From Dyella monticola (lineage in GTDB: Bacteria > Pseudomonadota > Gammaproteobacteria > Xanthomonadales > Rhodanobacteraceae): 64,000 bases of DNA. The stretch is from positions 124,001 through 188,000 of the forward strand of contig NZ_QRBE01000010.1 in assembly GCF_003363155.1 (NCBI RefSeq), in the 5' to 3' direction. Under the pieces are notes generated by a model, which saw only the letters and a list, made by a program, of their open reading frames with translations, was not told the origin of the DNA and ran no database searches. How positions within the stretch are numbered: the stretch's first letter is position 1; each line of letters opens with the position of its first letter. A program made the position numbers and the translations under genes. Below, piece by piece: positions 33,853 through 42,985 of this stretch.

Positions 33853-34769
33853 CGCGCGCGCTGCCGCCAGAAGCGCAAGCGATGCAAGGGTCGATGCAGC
33901 CAGCGTTCGCCGCTGTCGAAGGCGAGCAACAACGGCTGGCGTCGACTCAGTGATTGCAGGCGCGACCACCATTCGGAAGCAATGGTCTCGGCAGGCTGAT
34001 CTTGCAGGTCGATCAACCAGCCTGCTTGCGCCGCACCGATCGACGCTCCGTCGCGTTGTTGTATGGAAATACCGGCACGCTGTGCCAAGGCACGCAGCAA
34101 CATGTCTTCGCCAATGACGCCTCGCAACGTGGTATCGATGCGCAACGGGCGCACACCGCCGCCCCAAAACCACAGACTGTTGATGGGCGGAACGTTACGC
34201 TCGCGCCGTTGCGCATTCAGCGGGTGCTGATGCAACAAAACTTGCACTTCATTAAACAGTACACGCCAGCGGCGACCTTCCGCACCCTGCGGCAGATGCT
34301 CGTAAAGATCTCCACCAAGCGCCTGTTCTGGTGCGGCAAAGTCAGGCAACGGCGTTTGTATCGGTACGCGCAGGTGCCAGTGCTGCGGCGAAGAAACCTC
34401 GAGCGCCATGCCCGCTTCGTCGAATACCGGCTGCAACGGCTCAGCCAGAGCCTGCGCCTCGTCCATGCTCAACGGCAATTGTCCGCAGGCGAGCAGCCGC
34501 GCGCCGCTCATGTCCGGTTGCACCCAGGCAGGGTCGGCGCTCAGCCAGCATGCATCGCCCGCATCGCCGCACAAGTAGTCGCGGATGAGCGCGGCGGCCG
34601 GCAGCGGTTCATGACAATGAAAATAGCTTGCCAGACCACCGAGATAGCCGGCGCTGCCATGCGGAAGCGAGTCGGCACTCTGCAGCAGCATGCGCAGCGG
34701 GTGCGATGCATCGAAGCGCTGTAACGCCGGCAGCCAACATTCCAAAGGTCGAGATTCGGTGCTCGCCAT
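33849..34769 (-). CDS. RpfE-like / phosphoglycerate mutase-like protein
   Basis: A protein of 306 residues found directly before recJ, as in xanthomonads, where the family is annotated as RpfE or as a cofactor-independent phosphoglycerate mutase-like regulatory protein. The most conserved piece is PPINSLWFWGGGVRP near residue 195. The rest is rich in Gln and Leu (LLQSADSLPHGSAGYLGGLASYF). There is no signal peptide. Catalytic function is not evident from the sequence. The stop overlaps recJ (ATGA), so the two are coupled. Confidence 0.7.
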   Translation of the reverse strand: MASTESRPLECWLPALQRFDASHPLRMLLQSADSLPHGSAGYLGGLASYFHCHEPLPAAALIRDYLCGDAGDACWLSADPAWVQPDMSGARLLACGQLPLSMDEAQALAEPLQPVFDEAGMALEVSSPQHWHLRVPIQTPLPDFAAPEQALGGDLYEHLPQGAEGRRWRVLFNEVQVLLHQHPLNAQRRERNVPPINSLWFWGGGVRPLRIDTTLRGVIGEDMLLRALAQRAGISIQQRDGASIGAAQAGWLIDLQDQPAETIASEWWSRLQSLSRRQPLLLAFDSGERWLHRPLHRLRFWRQRAR

Positions 34770-34772
34770 CGA

Positions 34773-36665
34773 TCAGGCTTCGAGCAATTCGTACAGCGCA
34801 AGCCATTCGGCTTCAAGCGCTTCTTTCTCTTTGCGCAGCTCCGACTGGCGCTGGCCGAGCTTCATCAGTTCCGCCGTCGAGCCGTTGTAGGTCTCCGGAT
34901 CGGCGAGTTTCTGGTCCAGCTTGACCAACTCCTCGTCGAGGGCCGCCACGCGCGTTTCGATTTTCTTCACGCGCTGGCGCGAGGCTTTTTCGCTTTCACG
35001 CTGCGCGGCAGCGGCGCGGCGACGATCGGCTGCCGATTCCGTCGCCTTGGCTTCGACCTCGGCTTTCTTGGGCGCCGAGCTACGTGCGCGCAGCCAGCGT
35101 GCGTAATCGTCCAGATCGCCGTCAAAGGGTTCGACCTTGTGATCGGCGACGCGCCAGAAGCTGTCGCACACCATGCCGAGCAGATGGCGATCGTGCGATA
35201 CGAGCACCAGTGCACCATCGAAATCGGCCAGCGCGTCGGCCAAGGCTTCGCGCATGTCCAGATCGAGATGGTTGGTCGGTTCGTCCAGCAGCAACAGGTT
35301 GGGTTTGTCCCATGCGATCAACGCGAGCGCAAGGCGTGCGCGTTCGCCGCCGGAAAAGCCGTCGACGGATTCAAACGCGCGATCGCCCGCGAAATTCCAG
35401 TTGCCCAGAAAATCACGCAGCGCTTGCGCGGCGATGCCGGGTGCTTTGTCCTGCAGGTGATCGAACGGGCTGGCGCCTTCGCGCAGGCTTTCCACGGTGT
35501 GCTGGGCAAAGTAGCCGATCTTCAGATCCTTGTGCGCCTTGCGTTCGCCATGCAGCGGGGCCAGTTCGCCGACCAGCGTTTTTACCAGCGTGGATTTACC
35601 GGCACCGTTCGGCCCGAGCAGGCCCACGCGTTCGCCTGCTTCGAGCCGGAAGCACACATCGCGAAGAATGACCGCTGCTGGTTGCCCTGCCTCAGCAGCA
35701 TAACCGGCCTCCACATCTTCCAATTGCAGCATCGAGTCGGGCACACGCTCGGGCACGGCGAATTGAAAGTGGAACGCCCGCTCCGCACGTACCGCTTCGG
35801 TACCGGCCATCTTTTCCAGGCGCTTCATGCGCGATTGCGCTTGCTTGGCTTTGCTGGCCTTGGCCTTGAAGCGGTCGATGAACGATTGCAGATGCGCGCG
35901 TTCGGCCTGCTCGCGCTCGTGCGCAATCTGCTGCAGGCGCAATTGTTCGGAACGTTGCCGCTCGAACGCGCTGTAATTGCCTGCGTAGAGCTTGGCCCTG
36001 CCTTCGTTGAGATGGAGGGTGTGGGTGATGACGCCGTCGAGAAATTCGCGGTCGTGCGAAATCACCAGCAACGTACCCTGGTAACGGCGCAGCCACTCTT
36101 CCAGCCATAGCACGGCGTCCAGGTCCAGATGGTTGGTGGGCTCGTCCAGCAGCAGCAAGTCCGAAGGCGCCATCAGCGCGCGCGCAAGGTTCAGACGCAC
36201 GCGCCAGCCGCCTGAAAATTCCTGCACGGCGCGCTCATGCGTATCGGCGCTGAAACCCAGCCCGTGCAGCAGGCGCCCAGCGCGCGCGCGCGCATCGTAG
36301 CCGTGAAGCTCCTCAATGCGGTGATGGGCGCGCGCCATTGCTTCGGTGTCACCGCGCGCCTGTGCATCCAGTTCATCGCGTAGCGCCGTGGCGAGCTCCA
36401 CATCGCCGCCCATGACGTACTCGATGGCTGGGTCCGGCAGGGCTGGTGTTTCCTGGGCGACCGAGGCAAGCCGCAACTTGGTCGGTATGTCCAGTTCGCC
36501 TGCATCGGCCTCCAGTTGCCCCTGTAGCGCGGCGAACAGGCTGGATTTGCCACAGCCATTGCGGCCCACGACGCCAAGGCGCCAGCCACTCTGGATGACC
36601 AGGTCGATATCGGAAAGCAGCAGGCGGCTGCCGCGGCGCAGGGAGAAATGGCGGAACGCAATCAT
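34773..36665 (-). CDS. yheS: ABC-F family ATPase, YheS-like
   Basis: A soluble ATPase of 630 residues with two ABC cassettes and no membrane domain. Walker A motifs are GRNGCGKSS (near 35) and GPNGAGKST (near 345). ABC signatures are FSGGWRVRLNLARAL and FSGGERARLALAL, and Walker B/H segments are LLLDEPTNHLDLD in both halves. The linker between cassettes is Lys/Arg-rich (FKAKASKAKQAQSRMKRLEKM), and the C-terminus is a coiled coil (ESEKASRQRVKKIETRVAAL). ABC-F proteins act on ribosomes during translation. The ATG at 36665 gives a family-typical start (MIAFRHFSLRRG). Confidence 0.9.
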   Translation of the reverse strand: MIAFRHFSLRRGSRLLLSDIDLVIQSGWRLGVVGRNGCGKSSLFAALQGQLEADAGELDIPTKLRLASVAQETPALPDPAIEYVMGGDVELATALRDELDAQARGDTEAMARAHHRIEELHGYDARARAGRLLHGLGFSADTHERAVQEFSGGWRVRLNLARALMAPSDLLLLDEPTNHLDLDAVLWLEEWLRRYQGTLLVISHDREFLDGVITHTLHLNEGRAKLYAGNYSAFERQRSEQLRLQQIAHEREQAERAHLQSFIDRFKAKASKAKQAQSRMKRLEKMAGTEAVRAERAFHFQFAVPERVPDSMLQLEDVEAGYAAEAGQPAAVILRDVCFRLEAGERVGLLGPNGAGKSTLVKTLVGELAPLHGERKAHKDLKIGYFAQHTVESLREGASPFDHLQDKAPGIAAQALRDFLGNWNFAGDRAFESVDGFSGGERARLALALIAWDKPNLLLLDEPTNHLDLDMREALADALADFDGALVLVSHDRHLLGMVCDSFWRVADHKVEPFDGDLDDYARWLRARSSAPKKAEVEAKATESAADRRRAAAAQRESEKASRQRVKKIETRVAALDEELVKLDQKLADPETYNGSTAELMKLGQRQSELRKEKEALEAEWLALYELLEA

Positions 36666-36717
36666 GTGAAATCGTAGGATCGAGACCAGGCGGGGACGCC
36701 CGAAGCCGCCCATGATA

Positions 36718-36925
36718 ACTGGACATTCTGGATCAATCTGCGCAGGTGGCGCGGCCTCTGTCTGTTCGCAGGTCACAGGGCCATCGACGCACGCGGGGAG
36801 CGGCCATGGATGGCCGCTGCTTTGAGGAGCGAGGAGGGCAGACTGGCCGTCTGTCAAGACAATCGAACGAAAAGATGCGGACAGACGGAGGCCGTGACGC
36901 CTGTGCAGATTGATCCGGAATATCC
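36718..36925. repeat. Long imperfect inverted repeat between divergent genes
   Basis: About 50 bases on each side (36718-36768 and 36875-36925) are inverted copies matching at roughly five of six positions. The shared core is GCAGATTGATCC. In the middle is a perfect stem, AGCGGCCAT-GG-ATGGCCGCT, at 36799-36818. The whole could form a large cruciform or RNA hairpin. It lies in the 5' regions of both yheS and the next plus-strand gene. Origin as a MITE-like insertion or as a local inverted duplication cannot be settled here. Confidence 0.7.
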
Positions 36926-37014
36926 CTGGATCACATCTTCCGTTCTTGCTCGTAGCGCACCCCAGGCAGTTCTGCTACAACGGCGCAGCAGCGCTTTATG
37001 CGGAGAGGGGAATC

Positions 37015-37359
37015 ATGTTCAAGCACCGTCATACCCTGCCCTTGCTGGCAGTCTTGGCCCTTGGCGCCGGGCTGGCCTCGGCGCAGGCCGCTTACGCCCA
37101 GGAAACGCTGACCCAGCGTGTGCAGGACGAAAAAAGCATGAACCTGCCGGCGCGTGGACTGACCATGGCGCAGGTGGAAAAGCGGTACGGCGCTCCCTTG
37201 CACAAGCTTTCCCCGCGCGGCGGCGACTCGGCCCACCATCCGACGATCAATCGTTGGGAATACCCTAGCTTCATCGTGTATTTCGAAAAAAGCCGGGTGA
37301 TCCACTCGGTGTTGAATACGCCGGCAGGGAACAATCGGAACCCCGGCGCGGTGAACTGA
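37015..37359 (+). CDS. Small exported protein of unknown function
   Basis: A protein of 114 residues with a Sec signal peptide (HTLPLLAVLALGAGLASAQAAYA, likely cleaved after AYA near residue 28). The mature part includes RGLTMAQVEKRYGAPLHKLSPRGGD and RWEYPSFIVYFEKSRVIHSVLN. This resembles small periplasmic proteins of the Xanthomonadales that share a 'KRYGxP ... W.Y..f.VYFE...VI' layout with the SmpA/OmlA-like fold. GAGAGGGG lies five bases before the ATG. A phage protein is unlikely. Function is not known. Confidence 0.7.
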   Translation: MFKHRHTLPLLAVLALGAGLASAQAAYAQETLTQRVQDEKSMNLPARGLTMAQVEKRYGAPLHKLSPRGGDSAHHPTINRWEYPSFIVYFEKSRVIHSVLNTPAGNNRNPGAVN

Positions 37360-37421
37360 TTTTTCGGCCCCCTGTGCTGACAGAGGGCACGAACGAGGCG
37401 CGATATCACGCGCATGATCCG

Positions 37422-37440
37422 GGCCTTCGCCGGGATGACG
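37422..37440 (+). repeat. REP-like short interspersed repeat
   Basis: GGCCTTCGCCGGGATGACG, between the exported-protein gene and aguA. It is one mismatch from the unit at 57281-57299 and related to the one at 42151-42165, so it belongs to a dispersed repeat family of this genome. Confidence 0.6.
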
Positions 37441-37564
37441 CCCGGGCAAGATCGGGCATCACCGTACATTGACCGCCTCGCGCAACCGCCGACAGTCGTC
37501 GTAAACTCCCGCACTTCCATGCCCGGCCAACGTCCGGGCATTCCCCTGCGCGAGTGTCGTCCCC

Positions 37565-38602
37565 ATGACCGATTCCAGCTTGCGCCTGCCGGCCGAATGG
37601 GAGCCGCAGGCCGCCGTGTTGATTGCGTGGCCGCACGCCGGCACCGATTGGGCCGACCGGCTCGAACAGGTTCAATCCACCTATGCAGCGCTCGCCGCTG
37701 CGGTGACGCATTTTCAGCCACTGATCATTGTGGTGGCCGATGCGTCGCTGCGCGCGCACGTCGAGACAACACTGCAAGGCACGAATGCCGACCTATCGCG
37801 CATCCGCTTCGTGGAACTGCCGTATGACGACACCTGGCTGCGCGATTCGGGCCCCATCACGCTGCGCGGCGAAGACCATCGTTTCCAGCTCACCGATTTT
37901 CATTTCACTGGCTGGGGTGGCAAGTTCGGCGCGGAGCAAGACGATGCGCTGATCGCCGGCCTGGTGCAGGCCGGCGTTTTCGGTTCGGCGCAACACAAGC
38001 GCATCGATTGGGCGCTGGAGGGCGGCGGCATCGAAAGCGATGGCGCAGGCACCGTGCTCACGACATGGCGCTGCCTGGTGCAGCGTCATCCGGAGCAATC
38101 GCGCGAAGAGATGAGCACGATCCTGCGCGACAGCCTGCATGCGCAGCGTGTGCTCTGGCTCGATTACGGTTATCTGGAAGGCGATGACACCGATGCGCAC
38201 ATCGACACCCTGGCGCGCTTCGCGCCGGGCGATCGCATCGTGTATCAGGCCTGCGCCGACACCCGCGACGTGCACCACGCCGAGCTGCAACGTATGAGCG
38301 AAGAGCTGGCCGCACTGCGCACGCCAAGCGGAAAGCCTTACGCGCTTTATCCGCTGCCCTGGGCCAAGCCGGTCATCGACGAAGGCCGACGGCTCGCGGC
38401 GTCGTATGCAAATTATCTGATCGTCAATGACGCCGTGCTGGTGCCCGCTTATGGCGATGTCGCCGACGACGAAGCCGCGCGGATCATCGGTGAAGCCCAT
38501 CCTGGTCGCACCGTGGTGCAGGTGCCCTGCCGTCCGCTGATCTGGCAGAACGGCAGCCTGCATTGCATCACCATGCAATTGCCCGCCGGCCTGCTGGGTT
38601 GA
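37565..38602 (+). CDS. aguA: Agmatine deiminase
   Basis: Hydrolyses agmatine to N-carbamoylputrescine and ammonia, the first step of the agmatine route to putrescine. The protein has 345 residues, of the peptidyl-arginine deiminase-like family. Key segments: WPHAGTDW near the start, LPYDDTWLRDSGP near 90 (substrate Asp), EGGGIESDG, DTDAHIDTLARF near 205-215 (His and Asp of the active site), and the catalytic Cys in GSLHCITMQLP near the end. The next gene is aguB, which completes the pathway. Confidence 0.95.
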   Translation: MTDSSLRLPAEWEPQAAVLIAWPHAGTDWADRLEQVQSTYAALAAAVTHFQPLIIVVADASLRAHVETTLQGTNADLSRIRFVELPYDDTWLRDSGPITLRGEDHRFQLTDFHFTGWGGKFGAEQDDALIAGLVQAGVFGSAQHKRIDWALEGGGIESDGAGTVLTTWRCLVQRHPEQSREEMSTILRDSLHAQRVLWLDYGYLEGDDTDAHIDTLARFAPGDRIVYQACADTRDVHHAELQRMSEELAALRTPSGKPYALYPLPWAKPVIDEGRRLAASYANYLIVNDAVLVPAYGDVADDEAARIIGEAHPGRTVVQVPCRPLIWQNGSLHCITMQLPAGLLG

Positions 38603-38730
38603 GGCCGCCGCCGTCGCCCCGCGCAAAGCCCAGCGGACGCTGACTTACCGTGCTGGCATTCGACCGATCCCAGGCCGGGTGCCGCTACACTATGTAGCCC
38701 ACCTCGCCACTCTGGCGGACAGGATCCGGC

Positions 38731-39621
38731 ATGACCCGCAAGACACTCAAGGTCGCGCTGCTGCAGGAAACTCACCGCGGCAGTCGCGACGCCAACCTCG
38801 ATGCCATCGAAGCCGGCCTGCGCGAAGCCGCCGCGGTGGGCGCCGAGCTCGTGCTGCTGCAGGAGCTGCACAATGGCCCGTATTTCTGTCAACAGGAGTC
38901 GGTGAACGAGTTCGACACGGCTGAGACGATCCCGGGTCACAGCACCGCGCGCATTGGCAAACTGGCTGAAGAACTCAAACTGGTGGTGGTGGCCTCGCTA
39001 TTTGAAAAACGCGCCGCGGGGCTGTATCACAACACCGCCGTGGTGTTCGACCGTTCTGCCACGATCGCCGGCAAATACCGCAAGATGCACATCCCGGACG
39101 ATCCAGCGTTTTACGAAAAGTTTTACTTCACACCCGGCGACCTGGGCTTCGAGCCGATCGACACCTCAGTAGGCCGCCTGGGCGTGCTGGTGTGCTGGGA
39201 TCAGTGGTACCCCGAAGCGGCGCGCCTGATGGCGCTGGCCGGTGCGGAACTGCTGCTTTACCCCACCGCCATCGGTTGGGACCCGAATGACGCGCAGCCG
39301 GAGAAGGATCGCCAGCGCGAAGCCTGGATCACCGTGCAGCGTGGTCACGCCGTGGCCAACGGCCTGCCCTTGCTGGCGTGCAACCGCACCGGTTTCGAGG
39401 CCGACCCGGCGAATGTCGGCGCGGGCATTCAGTTTTGGGGCAGCAGTTTCGTTGCCGGGCCCCAGGGTGAATTCCTGGTCCAGGCAGGTGACGACAAGCG
39501 CCAATTGCTTGTGGCCGAGATCGACATGGCACGCAGCGAACACGTACGCCGCATCTGGCCGTTCCTACGCGATCGCCGGATCGACGCCTACGGCGATTTG
39601 CTGCGGCGTTTCCGCGACTGA
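38731..39621 (+). CDS. aguB: N-carbamoylputrescine amidase
   Basis: Converts N-carbamoylputrescine to putrescine, CO2 and ammonia, following agmatine deiminase. It has 296 residues of the nitrilase/CN-hydrolase family. The Glu-Lys-Cys triad is visible: Glu in LVLLQELHNGPYF near residue 48, Lys in KYRKMHIPDD near 120, and Cys in VLVCWDQWYPEAARL near 157. The start lies 128 bases after aguA and likely on the same transcript. Confidence 0.95.
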   Translation: MTRKTLKVALLQETHRGSRDANLDAIEAGLREAAAVGAELVLLQELHNGPYFCQQESVNEFDTAETIPGHSTARIGKLAEELKLVVVASLFEKRAAGLYHNTAVVFDRSATIAGKYRKMHIPDDPAFYEKFYFTPGDLGFEPIDTSVGRLGVLVCWDQWYPEAARLMALAGAELLLYPTAIGWDPNDAQPEKDRQREAWITVQRGHAVANGLPLLACNRTGFEADPANVGAGIQFWGSSFVAGPQGEFLVQAGDDKRQLLVAEIDMARSEHVRRIWPFLRDRRIDAYGDLLRRFRD

Positions 39622-39727
39622 CGCGTCTTGCTCTCTCACCGAGAGAGCAAGACACACACCCCGGCTTGCACTACTGACCGCGAGTCTCCATGCTGGGCGT
39701 TCCCCTCCCTAACTGCACCTCTACTGC

Positions 39728-40960
39728 ATGAGCGTTTCCGGTACCGATCTTCACGCTACGCCTGACCTACGCGGCCAGCCGATCGAGCGCGTACATCGCG
39801 ACGGCGTGGAATACGTGATTCTGGGCACCGCGCATGTATCGCGCAGCAGCGTGGAAGCGGTGCAGACGCTGCTGGCAAACGAATCCTTCGACGCCATTGC
39901 CGTAGAGCTGTGCGAAAGCCGCGCGCAGGGCATGCGCGATCCGGAAGCATTCAAGCAGATGGATCTGTTCCGCGTGATTCGCGAAGGCAAAGCCGGCATG
40001 GTGGCGGCCAGTCTGGTGCTATCCACCTTTCAGAAACGACTGGCCGATCAATACGGCATCCAGCCCGGCGCGGAAATGAAGGCAGCGATGGATGGTGCCG
40101 CGGAGCTGAACGTGCCGCTGTGGCTGGTCGATCGCGAAGTGGGCACCACGCTCAAGCGCGCCTGGCATAGCGTGAGTTTCTGGCAGCGTTTCAGCCTGCT
40201 CGGCGGTTTGCTGGCGAGCGTGTTCGAACGCCAGACCATCGACGAGAAGGAAATCGAAAAACTCAAGCAAGGCGACATGCTCGAAAGCGCCTTCAGCGAA
40301 TTCGCCAGCGAGTCGGCACCCCTGTATCGCAGCCTGATCGCCGAGCGCGATGCCTACATGGCGGCGCGCTTGCGTGAAGAAGCAGGCCGCTCCGTCACCG
40401 CGAACCCGTGCAAGGTGTTGGTGGTGATTGGTGCAGGACATCTCAAAGGTTTGTGCGAGCATTTGCGCATCCAGCAGGCCGATCCGGGTGCCACGGTTGC
40501 CGAGTTGGCCCAGTCGCCGCCAAAGGCGCGGTGGCCCAAATGGGTGGCGGTCGGCTTGGTGCTATTGGTGTTCGCGGCGATTGGGTACGCGTTTCATCGC
40601 AATACGGCGCTCGGCGCAGAGGCTTTGCGCGACTGGGTGTTGTTCACGGGTGGTTTTGCCGCGCTCGGCGCATTGGTGGCGCGCGCGCATCCCTTGAGCG
40701 TCCTCGCCGCTTTCATCGCCGCCCCCATCAAGCCATTTCGACCCGGCATTCCCGCCGGCGGCATCAGCGCCATGGTCGAGGTATGGGTGCGCCGCCCACG
40801 CGTGGCGGATTTCGAAAGCCTGCGCGACGACATCGTGCACTGGAGCGGCTGGTGGACCAACCGGGTGGCGCGCACGCTGCTCAATTTCTTTCTGGTTTGC
40901 CTTGGCACCATCATCGGCGAGTACGCCGCCGGCATCCACATTCTCAAGAGCCTGTTCTGA
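39728..40960 (+). CDS. TraB-family membrane protein
   Basis: A protein of 410 residues. The N-terminal 250 residues are a TraB/PrgY-type domain (VILGTAHVSRSS with a GxxH motif, AVELCESRAQGM with a conserved Glu, VLVVIGAGHLKGL with a second GxxH motif near residue 240). The C-terminal part has about four hydrophobic helices (WVAVGLVLLVFAAIGYAF, WVLFTGGFAALGALVA and others). Family members include pheromone-shutdown proteins and may be membrane-bound metalloproteases. The substrate is unknown. It stands alone between aguB and the cytochrome genes. Confidence 0.8.
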   Translation: MSVSGTDLHATPDLRGQPIERVHRDGVEYVILGTAHVSRSSVEAVQTLLANESFDAIAVELCESRAQGMRDPEAFKQMDLFRVIREGKAGMVAASLVLSTFQKRLADQYGIQPGAEMKAAMDGAAELNVPLWLVDREVGTTLKRAWHSVSFWQRFSLLGGLLASVFERQTIDEKEIEKLKQGDMLESAFSEFASESAPLYRSLIAERDAYMAARLREEAGRSVTANPCKVLVVIGAGHLKGLCEHLRIQQADPGATVAELAQSPPKARWPKWVAVGLVLLVFAAIGYAFHRNTALGAEALRDWVLFTGGFAALGALVARAHPLSVLAAFIAAPIKPFRPGIPAGGISAMVEVWVRRPRVADFESLRDDIVHWSGWWTNRVARTLLNFFLVCLGTIIGEYAAGIHILKSLF

Positions 40961-41141
40961 CCCGTCGCAGGAATTGGCAGCGCGGCTTTTTGTCACTCCC
41001 CCATGCCGCGCCCTCCCATTGTGACGCCTCAGGGGCAACCTCTATACTCGAGTGAGGATGCACAGTTCATGTCGGGGAAGACATGCGTGGGAGCATCCTT
41101 CATGTTGCACGCATCCGCTGGAACCTAAGGGGATCCTCTTG

Positions 41142-41474
41142 ATGTTTCGATTGCAATTGTTTGGCTTGGCCGCTGCTGCTACCGCGATCCTCATCTGCTC
41201 CAACCCTGTGCACGCCACGGGTGATAAAGCCAACGGCCGTATCCTCGTCTACACCTGCAATGGCTGCCACGGCATTCCCGGCACCAACAATTCCTACCCG
41301 CAGTATCCGGTTCCCAAGATCGCCGGACAGAACGAGCAATACATCATCAGTGCTCTGCATGAGTACAAAACAGGCGATCGCACGCATCCGACCATGATGG
41401 CGCAGGCCCAGAGCCTGTCCGATCAGGAGATCGAAGACATCGCCGCGTATCTGTCCAGCATCAAACCGAAGTAA
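41142..41474 (+). CDS. Small cytochrome c (class I, cytochrome c4/c5-like)
   Basis: A periplasmic haem protein of 110 residues. A signal peptide (LFGLAAAATAILICSNPVHA) precedes the mature part. The haem site CNGCH is near residue 38. The C-terminal SDQEIEDIAAYLSSI is the usual last helix, with the axial Met expected in THPTMMAQAQ. The sister gene 21 bases downstream encodes a second such protein. Together they equal the two halves of a di-haem cytochrome c4 made as separate proteins. AAGGGG precedes the ATG. Confidence 0.9.
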   Translation: MFRLQLFGLAAAATAILICSNPVHATGDKANGRILVYTCNGCHGIPGTNNSYPQYPVPKIAGQNEQYIISALHEYKTGDRTHPTMMAQAQSLSDQEIEDIAAYLSSIKPK

Positions 41475-41495
41475 TCAGCCGAGGATCCCACCTGC

Positions 41496-41846
41496 ATGAA
41501 ACGTGCGCTTACGTTGCTCTCGTTCGGTATGGCTCTTGCGCTGGCCTCGGCGCCGCTGCTGGCCTCCGGCAACGCCGATAACGGCAAGACCAAGGCAGCC
41601 GCCTGCTTTGCGTGCCACGGCGCCGACGGTAATGGCGTGGACCCGCAATATCCGCGCCTGGCCGGGCAGTACAACGAATACATCCAGGAAGTGCTGCACG
41701 AATACAAGGATGGACGCCGCAACAATCCCATCATGAAAGGGTTTGCGGCGACGCTTTCCGATCAGGATATCGAGGACATCGCAGCGTATTACTCCGCGCT
41801 GCCTACCAAGCTCGATTCGTTGAAGGGACATGTGCAAGGCGATTGA
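41496..41846 (+). CDS. Small cytochrome c, sister of the upstream gene
   Basis: A protein of 116 residues with a signal peptide (ALTLLSFGMALALASAPLLA) and one haem-binding motif, CFACH, near residue 37. The segment NNPIMKGFAATLSDQDIEDIAAYYSAL supplies the axial Met and last helix. It is similar to its neighbour (shared QYPRLAGQYNEYI / QYPVPKIAGQNEQYI pattern), so the pair arose by duplication. It is likely an electron carrier to a terminal oxidase. A clear terminator follows. Confidence 0.9.
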   Translation: MKRALTLLSFGMALALASAPLLASGNADNGKTKAAACFACHGADGNGVDPQYPRLAGQYNEYIQEVLHEYKDGRRNNPIMKGFAATLSDQDIEDIAAYYSALPTKLDSLKGHVQGD

Positions 41847-41875
41847 TGCCTGCTGCTAAAACACACATGACAGCC

Positions 41876-41911
41876 AAAAGCCCGCATATCGTTGCGGGCT
41901 TTTGCGTTTTT
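41876..41911 (+). terminator. Intrinsic terminator of the cytochrome pair
   Basis: AAAAGCCCGCA pairs with TGCGGGCTTTT (eleven base pairs, loop TATCGT), followed by GCGTTTTT. It lies 30 bases after the second cytochrome stop. Confidence 0.9.
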
Positions 41912-41950
41912 GGGCAACTATCGCGGCACGTGTTTTCAGGAGTAACCGTT

Positions 41951-42109
41951 GTGGGTTGTCTGCCGCTTCCCTTGTTGTTTCTGCTCGGTGCGCTTATTGG
42001 CCACCTCTTCGGTGGGGATATCGGGATGCTGTGGGGCTCGGGAATTGGATTCGTGCTGGGGCTGGTATCGGCCGCTGTGTTTATCTGGCTGGTGCGCGGC
42101 AGGCGGTAA
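41951..42109 (+). CDS. Small two-helix membrane protein
   Basis: A protein of 52 residues with two hydrophobic helices (LPLPLLFLLGALIGHLF and MLWGSGIGFVLGLVSAAVFIWLV) and a basic tail (RGRR). An AGGAG site lies eight bases before the GTG. The longer frame from 41843 would run through the terminator and is not credible. Function unknown. Confidence 0.6.
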   Translation: MGCLPLPLLFLLGALIGHLFGGDIGMLWGSGIGFVLGLVSAAVFIWLVRGRR

Positions 42110-42140
42110 TGACTGCGAACACCTCAGAGTGCCTTGGCGG

Positions 42141-42190
42141 CATTCCGACGAAGGCCGGAATGACGCTGAGGAAAAAGGGAGCCGCCGACA
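42141..42190. repeat. REP-like interspersed repeat copy
   Basis: GCCGGAATGACGCTGAGG (42154-42171) and the following GGGAGC are shared with the repeat at 57289-57317, apart from one base in the A run. The inverted CATTCCG...CGGAATG arms give a small stem. It lies between the small membrane protein and nfuA. Confidence 0.6.
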
Positions 42191-42235
42191 AAATTTTCCA
42201 AAAGAGCGGACATGACGGTGGCAAAGGGCAACGGT

Positions 42236-42844
42236 TCAGCCCATCGCAGACTGCCCTTCCTTCTTGCTGTAATACGGATTGCTGCCACCCTTGTGATCGG
42301 TCGCATCACGCACCGCGGTAATTTCCGGCACGCGTTCGCGCAGCGTCTTCTCGACGCCGTGCTTGAGGGTGACATCGACCATCCCGCAACCGTGGCAACC
42401 ACCGCCGAATTGCAGCACCACCACGCCATCGGCGTCCACTTCCAGCAGACTGATACGACCGCCATGCGCGGCGATGCGCGGATTGACTTCGGCCTCCAGC
42501 ACATAACGCACACGCTCAACCAGGCCTGCCTCCGCACCCGGCAGCTCGCCCTTGATCTTTGGCGCACGGATATTCAACTGCCCACCCGTCTGATTGGGTT
42601 CGAAATCGACCGTGGCGCCTTCCAGCCAGGTTGCGCTTTCACCGTCGATGTAGAAGTTGAAGCCGCTGCACTCCACCGTCCATTCACCGCCGGTGAGTTC
42701 CTGGGGTTCGCAGAACTCCAGTTCGCAATCGGCGGCCGGCGTACCCGGCGAGGTGACGCGCACGCGAATGCCCAGCCCCTCGATACCTTGCTGTGACAGA
42801 AGATGCAGAAAATGCTGTTGCGCGCGCTCGGAAATCTCGATCAT
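42236..42844 (-). CDS. nfuA: Fe-S cluster carrier protein NfuA
   Basis: A cytosolic carrier of 202 residues that delivers [4Fe-4S] clusters to apo-proteins. The N-terminal degenerate A-type domain (SERAQQHFLHLLSQQGIEGLGIRVRV) and the C-terminal Nfu domain with the cluster-binding CxxC (GGCHGCGMVDVTL, near residue 150) are both present. The A-type domain lacks the cluster cysteines of IscA, as in E. coli NfuA. I use the ATG at 42844 (MIEISERA), which matches the family start. The longer frame to 42901 has no ribosome site. Confidence 0.95.
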   Translation of the reverse strand: MIEISERAQQHFLHLLSQQGIEGLGIRVRVTSPGTPAADCELEFCEPQELTGGEWTVECSGFNFYIDGESATWLEGATVDFEPNQTGGQLNIRAPKIKGELPGAEAGLVERVRYVLEAEVNPRIAAHGGRISLLEVDADGVVVLQFGGGCHGCGMVDVTLKHGVEKTLRERVPEITAVRDATDHKGGSNPYYSKKEGQSAMG

Positions 42845-42985
42845 GCCTGCTCCGGAACCATCATTCGTGCCCGGCTGCACCGGGCTTTTATACCGCACCA
42901 TTTTAGTCCTGTTTCGCCATGAATGTTCGAAACCGGGTTTTTCGCGTACAGTTTCGGCGCTTCAGCGACAATGATGGAGATTTCC

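Noticed and set aside
32121-34173. RecJ with a 107-residue N-terminal extension
   Set aside because: The extension is antiphase to the coupled upstream gene. The start at 33852 gives the normal RecJ length.
41843-41950. N-terminal extension of the small membrane protein
   Set aside because: It runs through a clear intrinsic terminator and lacks a ribosome site.
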